Shown piece by piece: positions 18,087-27,033 of a DNA stretch of 64,000 nt. Where the stretch lies: assembly GCA_903904815.1 (NCBI GenBank), contig CAIVDU010000053.1, positions 245,662 through 309,661 of the forward strand, read 5' to 3'. The notes under the pieces are model-generated. The model ran no database searches. It saw nothing but the letters and a program-made list of their open reading frames with translations, and was not told the origin of the DNA. The first letter of the stretch is position 1, and every line of letters starts with the position of its first letter. Source of the stretch: an uncultured Armatimonadota bacterium (GTDB lineage Bacteria; Armatimonadota; Fimbriimonadia; Fimbriimonadales; Fimbriimonadaceae). The position numbers were made by a program, and so were the translations under genes.

Positions 18087-18537
18087 CGCCTTCTCCTCCG
18101 GGGGCGCCGTCCGAACCGTAAGACTCTAGCGTGTAGGAGTCATTGCCGTTCGCGCCCGGGTAGGTGTAAACATACTGGTTCTGCCAAGGATCGAGGCCCA
18201 CCGGCTTCTGCAGGTAAGGTCCTTTCCAGTTGTTGGCGCCACTTGCGGGCTGGGTCGTGAGAGCGGCGAGTCCCTCTTCAGTCGACGGATAGCGATCATT
18301 GTCGAGTCGGAAGTTCTGAAGGGCGCTGCTGATGGTCGCGAGGTCGGACTTCGCCGCCGCGATCTTCGCGTCTCCCGTCTTACCCACAACTCGCGGAACG
18401 ATCAGTGCCGCAAGAATGGCGAGAATGAGAATCACGACGAGAAGTTCGATAAGGGTAAAGCCTAATCGTCGGTTTCTTCGACCGAGGGTAATGCTGCTTG
18501 CGCCCTTCTGAGTCGCCCAGGTTTGTACTGTATTCAT
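18055..18537 (-). CDS. gspG: Type II secretion major pseudopilin GspG
   Basis: The major subunit of the pseudopilus piston. The prepilin site is RRLG followed by FTLIELLVVILILAILAALI. The C-terminal domain has the GspG signature DNDRYPSTEEGLAAL, WKGPYLQK and the calcium-loop-like DPWQNQYVYTYPG and SYGSDGAPGG. The frame is open to an ATG at 18576, two bases after the gspF stop, but the ATG at 18537 is preceded by AAGGAA at a good distance and gives about 160 residues, so it is preferred. Direct coupling to gspF from 18576 remains possible. Confidence 0.93.
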   Translation of the reverse strand: MNTVQTWATQKGASSITLGRRNRRLGFTLIELLVVILILAILAALIVPRVVGKTGDAKIAAAKSDLATISSALQNFRLDNDRYPSTEEGLAALTTQPASGANNWKGPYLQKPVGLDPWQNQYVYTYPGANGNDSYTLESYGSDGAPGGEGDAADIIEGSL

Positions 18538-18578
18538 ATCCGCATTTTCCTTATGTTTGGATTTCTGTAGATCCATTA

Positions 18579-19802
18579 CTATTTCACCACGTCTCCCGCT
18601 TGGTAGATAGGTAGGAGGACCGAAAGAACGACGAAACCAACGAAGCCGCCCATGCCGAGAACAATCAATGGTTCCACCATTGCCGTCAATCGGTTCATGC
18701 CGTTATCGACTTCAAAGTCTAGAGAGTCGGCCACGCGGCCGAGCATCTTGGGGAGGTCACCGGTCTCTTCTCCGACCGCGACCATATTCGTAAGCACTGG
18801 AGGAAACGCGCCGGCGTCGCGCATCGCTTCCGCGATGGGCCGTCCGTCGCGCACGTCGTCCTGAACTGCTTTAGCGCTCTGTTGAAACACTCGATTGCCA
18901 GCCGCGAGTCCAGAAAGGTCCAGCGCGTCCAGAATGGGAACACCGCCATAGACCAGCGTTCCCAGAACGCGGGCAAACCGAGATACCGTGGCCTTCCGGA
19001 TGACCGGCCCGAGGACCGGCGCCCTCAGGAAGAATCCGTCTCTGGCCGTAGCTCCTGCATCGGTAGCCACCCATGCCTTGTAGCCCACCACGATGACCAC
19101 CAAGCCGATCACGATGAACATACCCCGCTTGGTTAAGAAGTCCGTCGATGCCAGCAGGATCTTGGTTGTCATCGGGAGGTCGTTGCCAAGGGCGGTGAAC
19201 ACACCGCTCAGACGTGGGACAACGAATGTCAAAAGGAAAACGATGACGCTGACGGCGGTGAACGTCAAGATCCCCGGATAGATCAGCGCGGAGACGATCT
19301 TGCTTCGCCTAGCGACTTCGCTCTCTTGGAAGTCCGCGAGTCTAGCCGCAACCTCTCCAAACTGGCCGCTAGCCTCACCGGCCTTGAGCGTTTGCGTGTA
19401 GACCTGAGGAAACAGCTTCGGGTGCTCGGCAAGCGCCGAACTGACCGGATGACCTGCTCGCACCATCTCAAGCGCGGCGGTGGCCACATCCGCGAGGGCG
19501 CCGCTTTCACTCTGTTCGGCCACGACTTGCAGCACGCGATCGAGTGGGAGACCAGCCAGAGCAAGGTCGGCCAGTCGACGGCTGAAGAGCGCGATGTCAG
19601 CTCGGCTGGCTCGTCCGCCTTTCTTCGCCTCGACCCCGGCAACGTGTGACCTCTCCCGCACAACCGCTTCTTCACGTATTTCAAGCACATAACGCCCTTC
19701 AGCAGCGATCACTGCTTTCGCCGCATCGATGTTCGATGCGTCGAGGTATCCGGTCTTTTTCTTTCCGGACGGATCGAGGGCGGTGTATGCGTACGTACTC
19801 AT
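18579..19802 (-). CDS. gspF: Type II secretion inner-membrane platform protein GspF
   Basis: A 407-residue polytopic protein that forms the rotor-like platform on which the ATPase acts. It has two T2SSF domains: one beginning RRLADLALAGLPLDRVLQVV with KAGEASGQFGEVAARLADF, the other SRFARVLGTLVYGGVPILDAL with VGEETGDLPKMLGRVADSLD, and three membrane helices (about 172-194, 222-240, 377-400). The N-terminal YAYTALDPSGKKKTGYLDA is typical of GspF and PilC. It lies between gspE and gspG. Confidence 0.95.
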   Translation of the reverse strand: MSTYAYTALDPSGKKKTGYLDASNIDAAKAVIAAEGRYVLEIREEAVVRERSHVAGVEAKKGGRASRADIALFSRRLADLALAGLPLDRVLQVVAEQSESGALADVATAALEMVRAGHPVSSALAEHPKLFPQVYTQTLKAGEASGQFGEVAARLADFQESEVARRSKIVSALIYPGILTFTAVSVIVFLLTFVVPRLSGVFTALGNDLPMTTKILLASTDFLTKRGMFIVIGLVVIVVGYKAWVATDAGATARDGFFLRAPVLGPVIRKATVSRFARVLGTLVYGGVPILDALDLSGLAAGNRVFQQSAKAVQDDVRDGRPIAEAMRDAGAFPPVLTNMVAVGEETGDLPKMLGRVADSLDFEVDNGMNRLTAMVEPLIVLGMGGFVGFVVLSVLLPIYQAGDVVK

Positions 19803-19927
19803 GAGAAGGTTTTGGGTTGGATTCAGCGATTCAAATCTTGTGAGTCAATCTAGTGGGTCGAGTTGAAGAAGACCTGAGGCACGCGAAAACAGACGAACAG
19901 CTCGTACCGTTCGGTGCCCGAGTTCTG

Positions 19928-21502
19928 CTACAGGTCTTCGCGTTGGGAAACACGCATGATCTCTTCAGGAGTGGTCTTCCCGGCAAGAACGGCGATTCGG
20001 CCGTCTCCTACCAGAGTTCGCATTCCTTGAGCCTCGATTCCGTGGGCTTTGATCACGCTTGCGGAAGCTCGTTCCACCGTAAGGCGTCGGACAGTCTCAT
20101 CGACGGCAAGGAACTCATAAAGTCCTTGTCGACCCCGATAACCGGTGTTTTGGCACCTTTCACAGCCACGACCCTTTCGGAAGACACCCTTTGGCGCCTT
20201 ATCTGGATCGATACCAATCGCAAGCAGCGATTCGATCGGTGGTTCGTAAGGCTCCGCACAGTTGGAGCAGACGCGTCGTACGAGGCGCTGTGCAACAACG
20301 CCCATGAGTGAGGAAGCAACGAGATACGGCTCAACGCCCATGTCGAGCAGTCGAGTCACCGCTCCGGCGGAGTCGTTCGTGTGTAGCGTCGAGAAGACGA
20401 GGTGACCAGTAAGGGCTGCGTTGATCGCAATGTCCGCCGTCTCGTGGTCGCGGATTTCACCGACCATGATGACGTCCGGGTCTTGGCGAACGATCGACCG
20501 AAGACCATTGGCAAACGTGAGGCCGATGCTCGCCCGCACCTGAATCTGCGAGATGCCAGGTACCTGATACTCGACCGGGTCTTCGATGGTCAGAATGTTC
20601 GTTTCTGGGGACCAGATCTCTTGCAGGGAGGCATACAGCGAAGTGGATTTACCAGAGCCCGTCGGACCGGTGGCCAAAATAATTCCGTAGGGGACTGAAA
20701 TCGTTTTTCGATATCGAGCCAGCGTATCTGGCTGCATTCCGAGCTCTTCCAGACCAAGCATCGCGGTGCCCTTGTCCAGAATTCGCATAACCGCGCGCTC
20801 GCCAAAGACCGTCGGAACAATCGATACACGAACGTCAATCTGGCGTCCACCAATCGTGATCTTGATTCGGCCGTCTTGGGGCAGTCTGCGCTCGGCAATG
20901 TTCATTTCGCCGAGGATCTTAAGGCGAGACACCAGCGCTGCGTGCAGTCGCTTGGGTGGCCGCATGATGTCGCTCAACATGCCGTCGATTCGGAAGCGGA
21001 TTTTTACTTCTCGCTCGTAGGGCTCGATGTGAATGTCACTGGCCCCGTCGCGAACGGCCTGGGCGAAAATTGCGTTGACAGTCTGGACAACTTCGGTCTC
21101 CCCCGCCATTCGGGTGAGGTCGCTGAGGTCGGCATTTTCCGAAACCTCGGTCGCTCCACCCTCGTCGGAAGGGAGCCCGGAGAGCATCCGCTCCAGGAAG
21201 AACCCTTGAATCCGTTCCTTGATCAAAGCTGGGTCAGCTAATACTGCCGTCACCGGGCGCTGAATCAGAATTCCCAGATCATCGACCGCCTGTAGGGAGG
21301 CCAAGCTGCCCATCGCGACCACGACGGAATCTCCGTCGATGGCCATTGGCAGGATGTTGTGCTTCAGCGCGAAGTCGCTAGGAGCTAAATCCAGGGCCTC
21401 TGGGTCGGGCTTAATGACGTTGAGGTCAATGAACTCGAGACCGTCGTTACTGATCTGCTGTGCGTCGGATGCGATATTAGAGAGGTCCAGGTGGATGCTC
21501 AT
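19928..21502 (-). CDS. gspE: Type II secretion ATPase GspE
   Basis: A hexameric cytoplasmic ATPase that powers pseudopilus assembly. The 524-residue product has an N-terminal T2SSE domain (about 1-105), the arginine-containing N2 segment (GASDIHIEPYEREVKIRFRID), Walker A GPTGSGKS at 279-286, the Asp and His boxes (LTIEDPVEYQ, TGHLVFSTLHTNDSAGA) and a CxxC...CxxC zinc motif (CSNC ... CERC) near the C-terminus, which is typical of GspE and PilB. It is the first gene of the minus-strand secretion operon; a 125-base gap separates it from gspF. An imperfect structured palindrome lies upstream of the start. Confidence 0.96.
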   Translation of the reverse strand: MSIHLDLSNIASDAQQISNDGLEFIDLNVIKPDPEALDLAPSDFALKHNILPMAIDGDSVVVAMGSLASLQAVDDLGILIQRPVTAVLADPALIKERIQGFFLERMLSGLPSDEGGATEVSENADLSDLTRMAGETEVVQTVNAIFAQAVRDGASDIHIEPYEREVKIRFRIDGMLSDIMRPPKRLHAALVSRLKILGEMNIAERRLPQDGRIKITIGGRQIDVRVSIVPTVFGERAVMRILDKGTAMLGLEELGMQPDTLARYRKTISVPYGIILATGPTGSGKSTSLYASLQEIWSPETNILTIEDPVEYQVPGISQIQVRASIGLTFANGLRSIVRQDPDVIMVGEIRDHETADIAINAALTGHLVFSTLHTNDSAGAVTRLLDMGVEPYLVASSLMGVVAQRLVRRVCSNCAEPYEPPIESLLAIGIDPDKAPKGVFRKGRGCERCQNTGYRGRQGLYEFLAVDETVRRLTVERASASVIKAHGIEAQGMRTLVGDGRIAVLAGKTTPEEIMRVSQREDL

Positions 21503-21588
21503 AGAGATTGGCCTGAGTTACGGGTAGACGGCGCTCTGAGCCTATTGTTCAGTAGACCTGGAAGATCTAGCAGTGAAGAATAAGAGGA

Positions 21589-21639
21589 GGCGCCGCGCAA
21601 AAGCGTAGCTCACCCAACGCACTACGTGCGCAGGGCGCC
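21589..21639. other. Nested inverted repeat upstream of gspE
   Basis: Three stacked complementary blocks, GGCGCC/GGCGCC, GCGC/GCGC and CGTAG/CTACG, are separated by small bulges and close a 13-base loop. No T-run follows on either strand. It lies between the glycosyltransferase stop and the gspE start, so it could be a leader structure or an operator, or a weak terminator of the upstream gene. Confidence 0.4.
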
Positions 21640-21723
21640 GAACGTTCCGGCCAATCACTGAAGGCTAGATGAACTTAGACGCGCTAGCAAGGAAACTGTT
21701 CCATGGAGCCCCGGTAAGGGAAC

Positions 21724-23424
21724 CTACGCCGCTCGGCTGGCTTTTGCCTTGCTGACCCCTAGGGAAGCCAGCAGTGCCAATCGAGACTCTCTTGGTCGCT
21801 CTCGCAACACATTCACCACGTACGCGGCAAACTCAGTTTCCGTCGCTTGGTAAACCAGGTCGATGGTCTCGTGATTGATCGTAACCTTGAAATCGGAGGA
21901 GGTTGGCTTGACCGTCAGAGGGATAAACAGGTCGATACCTTCCGGCTTCGAATTGAGACTCAGAGCCGCGTTCAAGGACGGAACGCCCCACTTTTCGACC
22001 AGGAGACCCATGTTCCGTGAGATGTTGGCGTTGTAGTCGAGTCCAAGTGCCCTGAACGTCGAAGACCCAACGTGATAAAGGAAAGCGCCGTCGGCTATCC
22101 ACATGGTGTAGCCAGCGAGGCGGGCCCGCACATTCAGGTCGTCATCCTCAAAGTTGCCAATTCCAAATCGGGGATCGAATCCGCCAATGTCATTCAGGCA
22201 GTCTGGAGTCATCAGGAAAAACAGACCGCGAAGCTGGGACACTTGCGAAGCCGATGAGTGGTGCTCTCGATGATAGAGTTCGGAGAGATACATCATCTCC
22301 TTGTAGCTCGAGAACGCTCCAATATCGACTTGCTGTCGTCCGTTCACCGAGTTGGAGACCGGTCCAATGAGGCCCGGGCGTTGACCTGCTGTCTGAAGCT
22401 CCTCAATGGCCGCGACCATCTGGCAGAGACAGTCGACGGCAGGAAGTACATCGTCGTTCACCACTCCGAAGAGGTCATACCACTTGGAAGTCCAGAGCTC
22501 TTCGAGTCCGCGGTTGGCGCCCTGTCCATAGCCAAGATTTCGTGCGTTTTCGTAGATCGAAACGACATGAGGAATATCGGCCTCGATCTCTCTTAGCTTT
22601 GCCTTCGTTTCCGCGTTAGAGCCATTGGCTACGACCGCAAATTCCAGTTCGCCAGGATAGAACTTGCCCAGGCTATAAACCGCCTCGTGGACTCGTTGTG
22701 CTTGATTGCAGGTCGGCATCGCCAGTCCGATCCGTGGCCACTTCGGAAGTTCGCCATCCCCAATGACCGCGATGGTGTATTTTGCCGCCGGATCAAGTCC
22801 TTCACGAACGAGGCCAGGCCAGCGATTCTCTTGCGACAAGAAACGAACTTGACGGTCCGGGAAGTGTTGGTGAATTAGTTCGGCAAACTCTTGTGGAGTC
22901 CATTCGATCGTGTGGTACTGATTAAACGGCTTGTCGGTGAGTTTGTTGCCGGGAGAGTGATTATCCCGGTTCGGCGTCGAAATCACGATGCGACCAGGAC
23001 AGGCTGCGACCGCCTTGAGAAATTTCCCCGGATCTGGGAGGTGCTCGATGGTCTCAAAGCTGGTGACCAGATCGGCGGAGGAATAGTCCACATCGCACAC
23101 ATCCGCCACGTCGAACGAAGAGTGCGGGTACCGCAGGCGGGCGTGCTGGACGGCATCCGGTGCAATGTCGAATCCTGCCGCTTCCTTTGCAAACACCGCG
23201 GCATAGCCAAGGCCGTAGCCTTCGCCGCTCGCGGCGTCAATGACCTTCTGGCCGACGTACCAAGGTCGGAAGTAAAGGTATCGCTGCCAATGAAACAGCT
23301 CCGTCGCCGGATCGGCTTCGTGGGGGATCATGCGTTCCCCTGTCCAGGGCAAAACACTTGGATTCGATTGCGGGCACTCAGTCATCGGAAGGACACCTGG
23401 TAGGAATATCGGCATCCTGCTCAA
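21724..23424 (-). CDS. Fusion of SAM-dependent methyltransferase and family 2 glycosyltransferase
   Basis: A 566-residue two-domain protein. Residues about 25-210 are a class I methyltransferase: TGERMIPHE at the start, motif I KVIDAASGEGYG, then FDVADVCDVDYSSADLVTSFETIEHLPDP. Residues about 225-450 are a GT-A glycosyltransferase: RIGLAMPTCNQAQRV, ARNLGYGQGANRGLEEL and a DxD-like VNDDVLPAVD, then GGFDPRFGIGNFEDDDLNVR. Such fusions act in glycan or O-antigen synthesis. The frame opens with a TTG at 23424; ATGs at 23415 and 23385 are possible starts, and the domain does not need the first 13 residues. A gap of only 27 bases after the upstream cytochrome gene suggests co-transcription, though the functions look unrelated. 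Confidence 0.88.
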   Translation of the reverse strand: MSRMPIFLPGVLPMTECPQSNPSVLPWTGERMIPHEADPATELFHWQRYLYFRPWYVGQKVIDAASGEGYGLGYAAVFAKEAAGFDIAPDAVQHARLRYPHSSFDVADVCDVDYSSADLVTSFETIEHLPDPGKFLKAVAACPGRIVISTPNRDNHSPGNKLTDKPFNQYHTIEWTPQEFAELIHQHFPDRQVRFLSQENRWPGLVREGLDPAAKYTIAVIGDGELPKWPRIGLAMPTCNQAQRVHEAVYSLGKFYPGELEFAVVANGSNAETKAKLREIEADIPHVVSIYENARNLGYGQGANRGLEELWTSKWYDLFGVVNDDVLPAVDCLCQMVAAIEELQTAGQRPGLIGPVSNSVNGRQQVDIGAFSSYKEMMYLSELYHREHHSSASQVSQLRGLFFLMTPDCLNDIGGFDPRFGIGNFEDDDLNVRARLAGYTMWIADGAFLYHVGSSTFRALGLDYNANISRNMGLLVEKWGVPSLNAALSLNSKPEGIDLFIPLTVKPTSSDFKVTINHETIDLVYQATETEFAAYVVNVLRERPRESRLALLASLGVSKAKASRAA

Positions 23425-23451
23425 AAACTAGAGCCAATTGTGAGGGTTCCC

Positions 23452-24021
23452 TTAATCGATAGCAGTCTTTTTGGTCGGGACAGCATGGCTGACCGAGGAC
23501 TTGCCGAGGTCAAGGACCGCTTCCGAGGTGTCGGTCTTCGCGTGGACGACCACGCTCGAAATTACCGCATTCGCTGGCAGCGTAATCTTCCAAGTTCGGT
23601 TCAGAATTTCGACCTTTTGATCGACGCCGGCGACCGTCGCCGTAACCACCGTATCGGGAGTGACCTCACCCTTTAGCGTATTGCCGTCAGCCGATGTCCA
23701 GGACAGAAAAGGCGTCTTCTGATCGATGGCGTAATGAAACGCAACCTGTGCTTCGAGTTCTGCTGTCACCGTCAACGGAGCGCCCCCTTGACCGGCCGCC
23801 ATGCTCTCAATGACCTGAGTGAGATCTTCCTTGGACTTGGTCTTCGTGAAGTCGTCGGGATACGCGCCACCGAGGTCCCCGTGGCACCGGGCGCAATGAC
23901 CCTTATAGTAGGCGAGCGGACCTTGCTTAAGTGGGGTCGGAGCCTTATCAGGAGTGGCGGGAGTCTGGGTTCCCACCACCAAGAACGGAATCGACAACGC
24001 CCAGACCCAGGTCCTCATCAT
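23452..24021 (-). CDS. Monohaem c-type cytochrome
   Basis: A 189-residue exported protein: signal peptide (about 1-19), then one haem-binding motif CARCH with Cys43, Cys46 and His47 inside KGHCARCHGDLGG. The cytochrome domain appears short (about 35-100) and is followed by a beta-rich domain of about 80 residues with no recognised motif. It overlaps the sorbosone-dehydrogenase-like gene by four bases, so it is the likely electron acceptor of that enzyme in the periplasm. A candidate distal Met is not obvious. Confidence 0.85.
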   Translation of the reverse strand: MMRTWVWALSIPFLVVGTQTPATPDKAPTPLKQGPLAYYKGHCARCHGDLGGAYPDDFTKTKSKEDLTQVIESMAAGQGGAPLTVTAELEAQVAFHYAIDQKTPFLSWTSADGNTLKGEVTPDTVVTATVAGVDQKVEILNRTWKITLPANAVISSVVVHAKTDTSEAVLDLGKSSVSHAVPTKKTAID

Positions 24022-25280
24022 TTCACCTTTTTGAGCTCAAAAATGGCGCCGCCACGCGGTTCGCCATTCGCGTTTAGGCTTTCGTCCACGCTGAACAGAA
24101 TGGTCCCATCCGGCGATTCAGCCACATCGACTGGACGAGCCAAGACCTGCCCAGTTTCTCCCAAGGTGCCAACGAGCATTTCACCGCCCTCTGGCTCCCC
24201 GGTGGCCGTATCAAAGCGAATGCGCTGAATACGGTAACCGCTCTTTCGGGACCGGTTCCAAGAACCGTGGAGAGCGACGATCGCGTCCCCGACAAAATCG
24301 GATCCGAACTTACCCTGGGTGTCAAAGATCCAGCCGTCGGCCGCCCAGTGAGGGCCGAATTCGTAAACCGGGGCGATGGTTCGTTCTGCGATTTGGAGGA
24401 TGTCGGGACGACCCTGGTATTCAAATCGTGGCATTCGACGGCCAACCACAAAGGGGTGGCCGTAGAATCCGCCTTTCACGTAGTGATTGAACTCGTCGGG
24501 CGGATACTCGTCCGTAATTGGCTGGTAGCCTTCGTGATCGCCAAGCTTTTGACCAAACCAGTCACTGCCCTGGTCGCATCCATAGATTTCGTGGGTGCCG
24601 GGGCGAATCAGGAGCTTCTCTGTGTTGCGAATGCCGGAAGCGAATAGCTGCCGGGTTGTGCCATCCAGACTGTAGTGCCAGATCTTTTCACGGTCAGAGG
24701 CGGTGCCATCGGTGACGTTCCCTTCGTCGCCGATGGACGTATAAAAGCCATCACCGTCCACGAGGATGGAGCGCCACCAGTGACCGCCATGAGGAAGGTC
24801 TTTAAGCACCGTTTGTACGTCGGCCGCCTTGCCGTCAGCGCCAATTCTCGCCTTGTGTACGCCACCTGATGTCGTAAACCACAGCCAGTCGCCAACCACT
24901 TGAAGGCCATGCACAAATCGATAGCCGGTCACGAACGGCCCCACCGGCTTGTACGCGGAACCAGATTTCTTCAAGGCCAGGATGACGCCGGCCTCCGGTT
25001 GGGCGACGTACAAGGTGCCGTTCTTGTCGAAAACCATGAAGCGAACTTCACCGACATTCTCCGCGATAAGCGAAACACGATACCCTGGTCGAACCCAAAA
25101 CTTGGGCACGCCTTCACCGACATTGCTGTACCAAGTCGGGGCGCCAAACGGACTCGCGTCCATCGGAACTCTCACGATAGGCCCCGACAAGTTGGGGTCT
25201 GCATTGGCTGTGGAAGTCTGGCCAAACGAGCTTGCGGCTAGCGTGCTTAGCAGAATCCCAAGGGCGATTTTGTTCGACAT
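24018..25280 (-). CDS. Sorbosone dehydrogenase-like PQQ-type sugar dehydrogenase
   Basis: A 420-residue exported protein with signal peptide (cleavage about SSFGQ). The rest is a six-bladed beta-propeller of the soluble glucose/sorbosone dehydrogenase type: FWVRPGYRVSLIAENVGEVRFMVFDKNGTLYVAQPE, then WWRSILVDGDGFYTSIGDEGN, RNTEKLLIRPGTHEIYGCDQGSD and VALHGSWNRS near the end. Members oxidise aldoses or related sugars with PQQ. No PQQ synthesis genes are in the window. The next gene encodes a haem protein with four-base overlap, consistent with an enzyme-cytochrome pair. The exact substrate cannot be inferred. Confidence 0.87.
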   Translation of the reverse strand: MSNKIALGILLSTLAASSFGQTSTANADPNLSGPIVRVPMDASPFGAPTWYSNVGEGVPKFWVRPGYRVSLIAENVGEVRFMVFDKNGTLYVAQPEAGVILALKKSGSAYKPVGPFVTGYRFVHGLQVVGDWLWFTTSGGVHKARIGADGKAADVQTVLKDLPHGGHWWRSILVDGDGFYTSIGDEGNVTDGTASDREKIWHYSLDGTTRQLFASGIRNTEKLLIRPGTHEIYGCDQGSDWFGQKLGDHEGYQPITDEYPPDEFNHYVKGGFYGHPFVVGRRMPRFEYQGRPDILQIAERTIAPVYEFGPHWAADGWIFDTQGKFGSDFVGDAIVALHGSWNRSRKSGYRIQRIRFDTATGEPEGGEMLVGTLGETGQVLARPVDVAESPDGTILFSVDESLNANGEPRGGAIFELKKVK

Positions 25281-25314
25281 CTGTCGAACATTATAGCGTG
25301 ACGTACACCCAAAT

Positions 25315-26136
25315 CTACAAACCTGCGAACCAGTCGTAACCCTGTTCCGCCCAATAATCTCGCGGCTTCCGATCCGTATAAATCACCCGCCCAATCCTCT
25401 TGATATTCTTGATCCCGTACTTGACGGGAATCACTAACCTCAACGGCGCTCCATGCTCAACCGAAAGGGGCTCTCCATTCATCTCATAACAAAGCATCGT
25501 CTGGACATGTCTTGCGCTCGGCATATCCAGACCTACGTAGTAGCCCCCTTCTGGGGCGTCGTCGGTCGGAGGAGTCGTCAGCCCCACATAGGGAACGAGG
25601 TCGGCAGGCTTGCCCTGAACGTCTGGAGCCGCCCCGCTGACCGTGCTAGGGGGATATTTCTCCATGAAGTCTCGCAGCCGAACCCCTTTCCAGCGCTGGA
25701 TCATGCTCCAGCCCTCAATGCAGCAGAACTCCGTGATCATCTCAAACGAAGGGAGAGCCTTGATGTCGTCGATAGTTAGCTCGATCGGCGAATCGTGACC
25801 ATGGACTCCCTCCACCGACAGCTTCCAGGAGGCCAGGTCGTAGTCATCCACCATCCCGATGGTCTCATTGAGCCGCGTCGCCGTAATTCTGTCAGCAGAG
25901 TAGGTTCTCGCTGGTTTGTCTGGATTGACCGCGTCGCCCCAGAAGCCTTCATTGAACTCGAGCCCTTTCCGAAGCGGCCAGGGGATGCCATCCACTTGGT
26001 GACGACTCGAAAGCCATTTGACCCCGCCGTAAACGCTTGCCATGTAGCCAGCCGCCCATACAAAGCTTCGCCGCGAGATCTTAGGTTCGATCGGTTTGAG
26101 CGGGTTGGATGATGCGTCGATGTTGAGTTCAGACAT
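25315..26136 (-). CDS. Tat-exported molybdopterin-dependent oxidoreductase (sulfite oxidase fold)
   Basis: A 273-residue protein with a twin-arginine signal (ISRRSFVWAAGYMAS, Arg22-Arg23) and a sulfite-oxidase-type molybdopterin domain. The molybdenum ligand is expected to be the cysteine in FCCIEGWSMIQRWKGV (Cys139). Other family segments are WKLSVEG, VGLTTPP, YVGLDMPSARHVQTML and GEPLSVEHGAPLRLVIPVKYG. Its size and lack of a dimerisation domain resemble MsrP/YedY, which repairs oxidised periplasmic methionines, and SoxC-like enzymes. It overlaps the downstream-strand cytochrome b gene by eight bases, giving a membrane partner. Which substrate it uses is open. Confidence 0.9.
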   Translation of the reverse strand: MSELNIDASSNPLKPIEPKISRRSFVWAAGYMASVYGGVKWLSSRHQVDGIPWPLRKGLEFNEGFWGDAVNPDKPARTYSADRITATRLNETIGMVDDYDLASWKLSVEGVHGHDSPIELTIDDIKALPSFEMITEFCCIEGWSMIQRWKGVRLRDFMEKYPPSTVSGAAPDVQGKPADLVPYVGLTTPPTDDAPEGGYYVGLDMPSARHVQTMLCYEMNGEPLSVEHGAPLRLVIPVKYGIKNIKRIGRVIYTDRKPRDYWAEQGYDWFAGL

Positions 26137-26905
26137 GGGAGCCTCCTGCTTGTGCTTCGAGGATCGAGCGCTCTTCCTCGGTGACGATTTCGTAGCCGGT
26201 GATCATTCCTCGGAAGTTGTTCCACCCGACCCGGATGACTTGGCCTACGTGAACGAGAAAGAAGCCGAGGAATCCCAACGTCGTCCAAAAGTGAATAAAC
26301 CTTGCCGTGGAGTACCCAAAGAAGAGGGAAGTAAGCCAACTCTGCTGGGCCGGTTTGTAGATGGCAACTCCCGTAAGCACCATCAGCGCGCCCATCACCA
26401 CCACCGATGTGTAGGCAATCTGTTGGGCGGCATTGTATTTGCGGACAGGAAGCTTTCCCTTCCAAAGATGCAGGTCAGCCAGCACGACGATGATCGCCTC
26501 TTTGAACGCGATGAGGCGTGGGACAATCTGACGCCATTCTCCACTCAGCAAGAGATAGGTGGCATAAAGCACGCCATTAATCGTAAACAACCATGCGAAG
26601 AAGAAATGCCAGTACAGGCCCTCAGCCAACCGGAAGTCCAGTTCCCAAATGTGGCGTACATGGTGGCCCGCCGCGTCGGTTCCTGCGCTAGAAAGCCATT
26701 CCGGCCACCAACTTGGGGCAACCGGAGTGAACACCGTGTCCGGGAAGAACTTGAAGAAGGTGTGCCCGAACAGGGTGATGGTGAAGACGTGGTTGGCCCA
26801 ATAGATGAGGAGCCCGCTCCAAATCATGATGAACAACACTGGAAAGTTGATCCAATGGAACCACCGAATCGCAAGCGGATGCTTCTTGTAGAGAGTGTTT
26901 GCCAT
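26129..26905 (-). CDS. Membrane cytochrome b (b561/thiosulfate-reductase type)
   Basis: A 258-residue membrane protein with about five helices and histidines in helix contexts typical of the dihaem cytochrome b561/Ni-Fe hydrogenase family: IRWFHWINFPVLFIMIWSG, GLYWHFFFAWLFTING, and RFIHFWTTLGFLGFFLVHVGQV. Such subunits transfer electrons between quinones and periplasmic enzymes. It is the first gene of the minus-strand pair with the molybdoenzyme and overlaps it, so they most likely form a complex analogous to MsrPQ, though this protein is not the MsrQ family by appearance. Start at ATG 26905. Confidence 0.88.
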   Translation of the reverse strand: MANTLYKKHPLAIRWFHWINFPVLFIMIWSGLLIYWANHVFTITLFGHTFFKFFPDTVFTPVAPSWWPEWLSSAGTDAAGHHVRHIWELDFRLAEGLYWHFFFAWLFTINGVLYATYLLLSGEWRQIVPRLIAFKEAIIVVLADLHLWKGKLPVRKYNAAQQIAYTSVVVMGALMVLTGVAIYKPAQQSWLTSLFFGYSTARFIHFWTTLGFLGFFLVHVGQVIRVGWNNFRGMITGYEIVTEEERSILEAQAGGSHV

Positions 26906-26988
26906 GTCGATTACGGATGAGAACTGTCCTCACCGGTAGTGTAATGCGGCAACTCGTCAGATAATTCCCACTCTCTTGGCAACTGACG

Positions 26989-27025
26989 AAAAAGGGGCCG
27001 TGGCGGCGAAGTCACCACGGCCCCT
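26989..27025 (-). terminator. Intrinsic terminator after gltB
   Basis: An 11-bp stem AGGGGCCGTGG / CCACGGCCCCT (plus-strand 26993-27003 and 27015-27025) is followed on the minus strand by TTTTT. It lies eight bases past the gltB stop. Confidence 0.9.
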
Positions 27026-27033
27026 CTCAAGAA

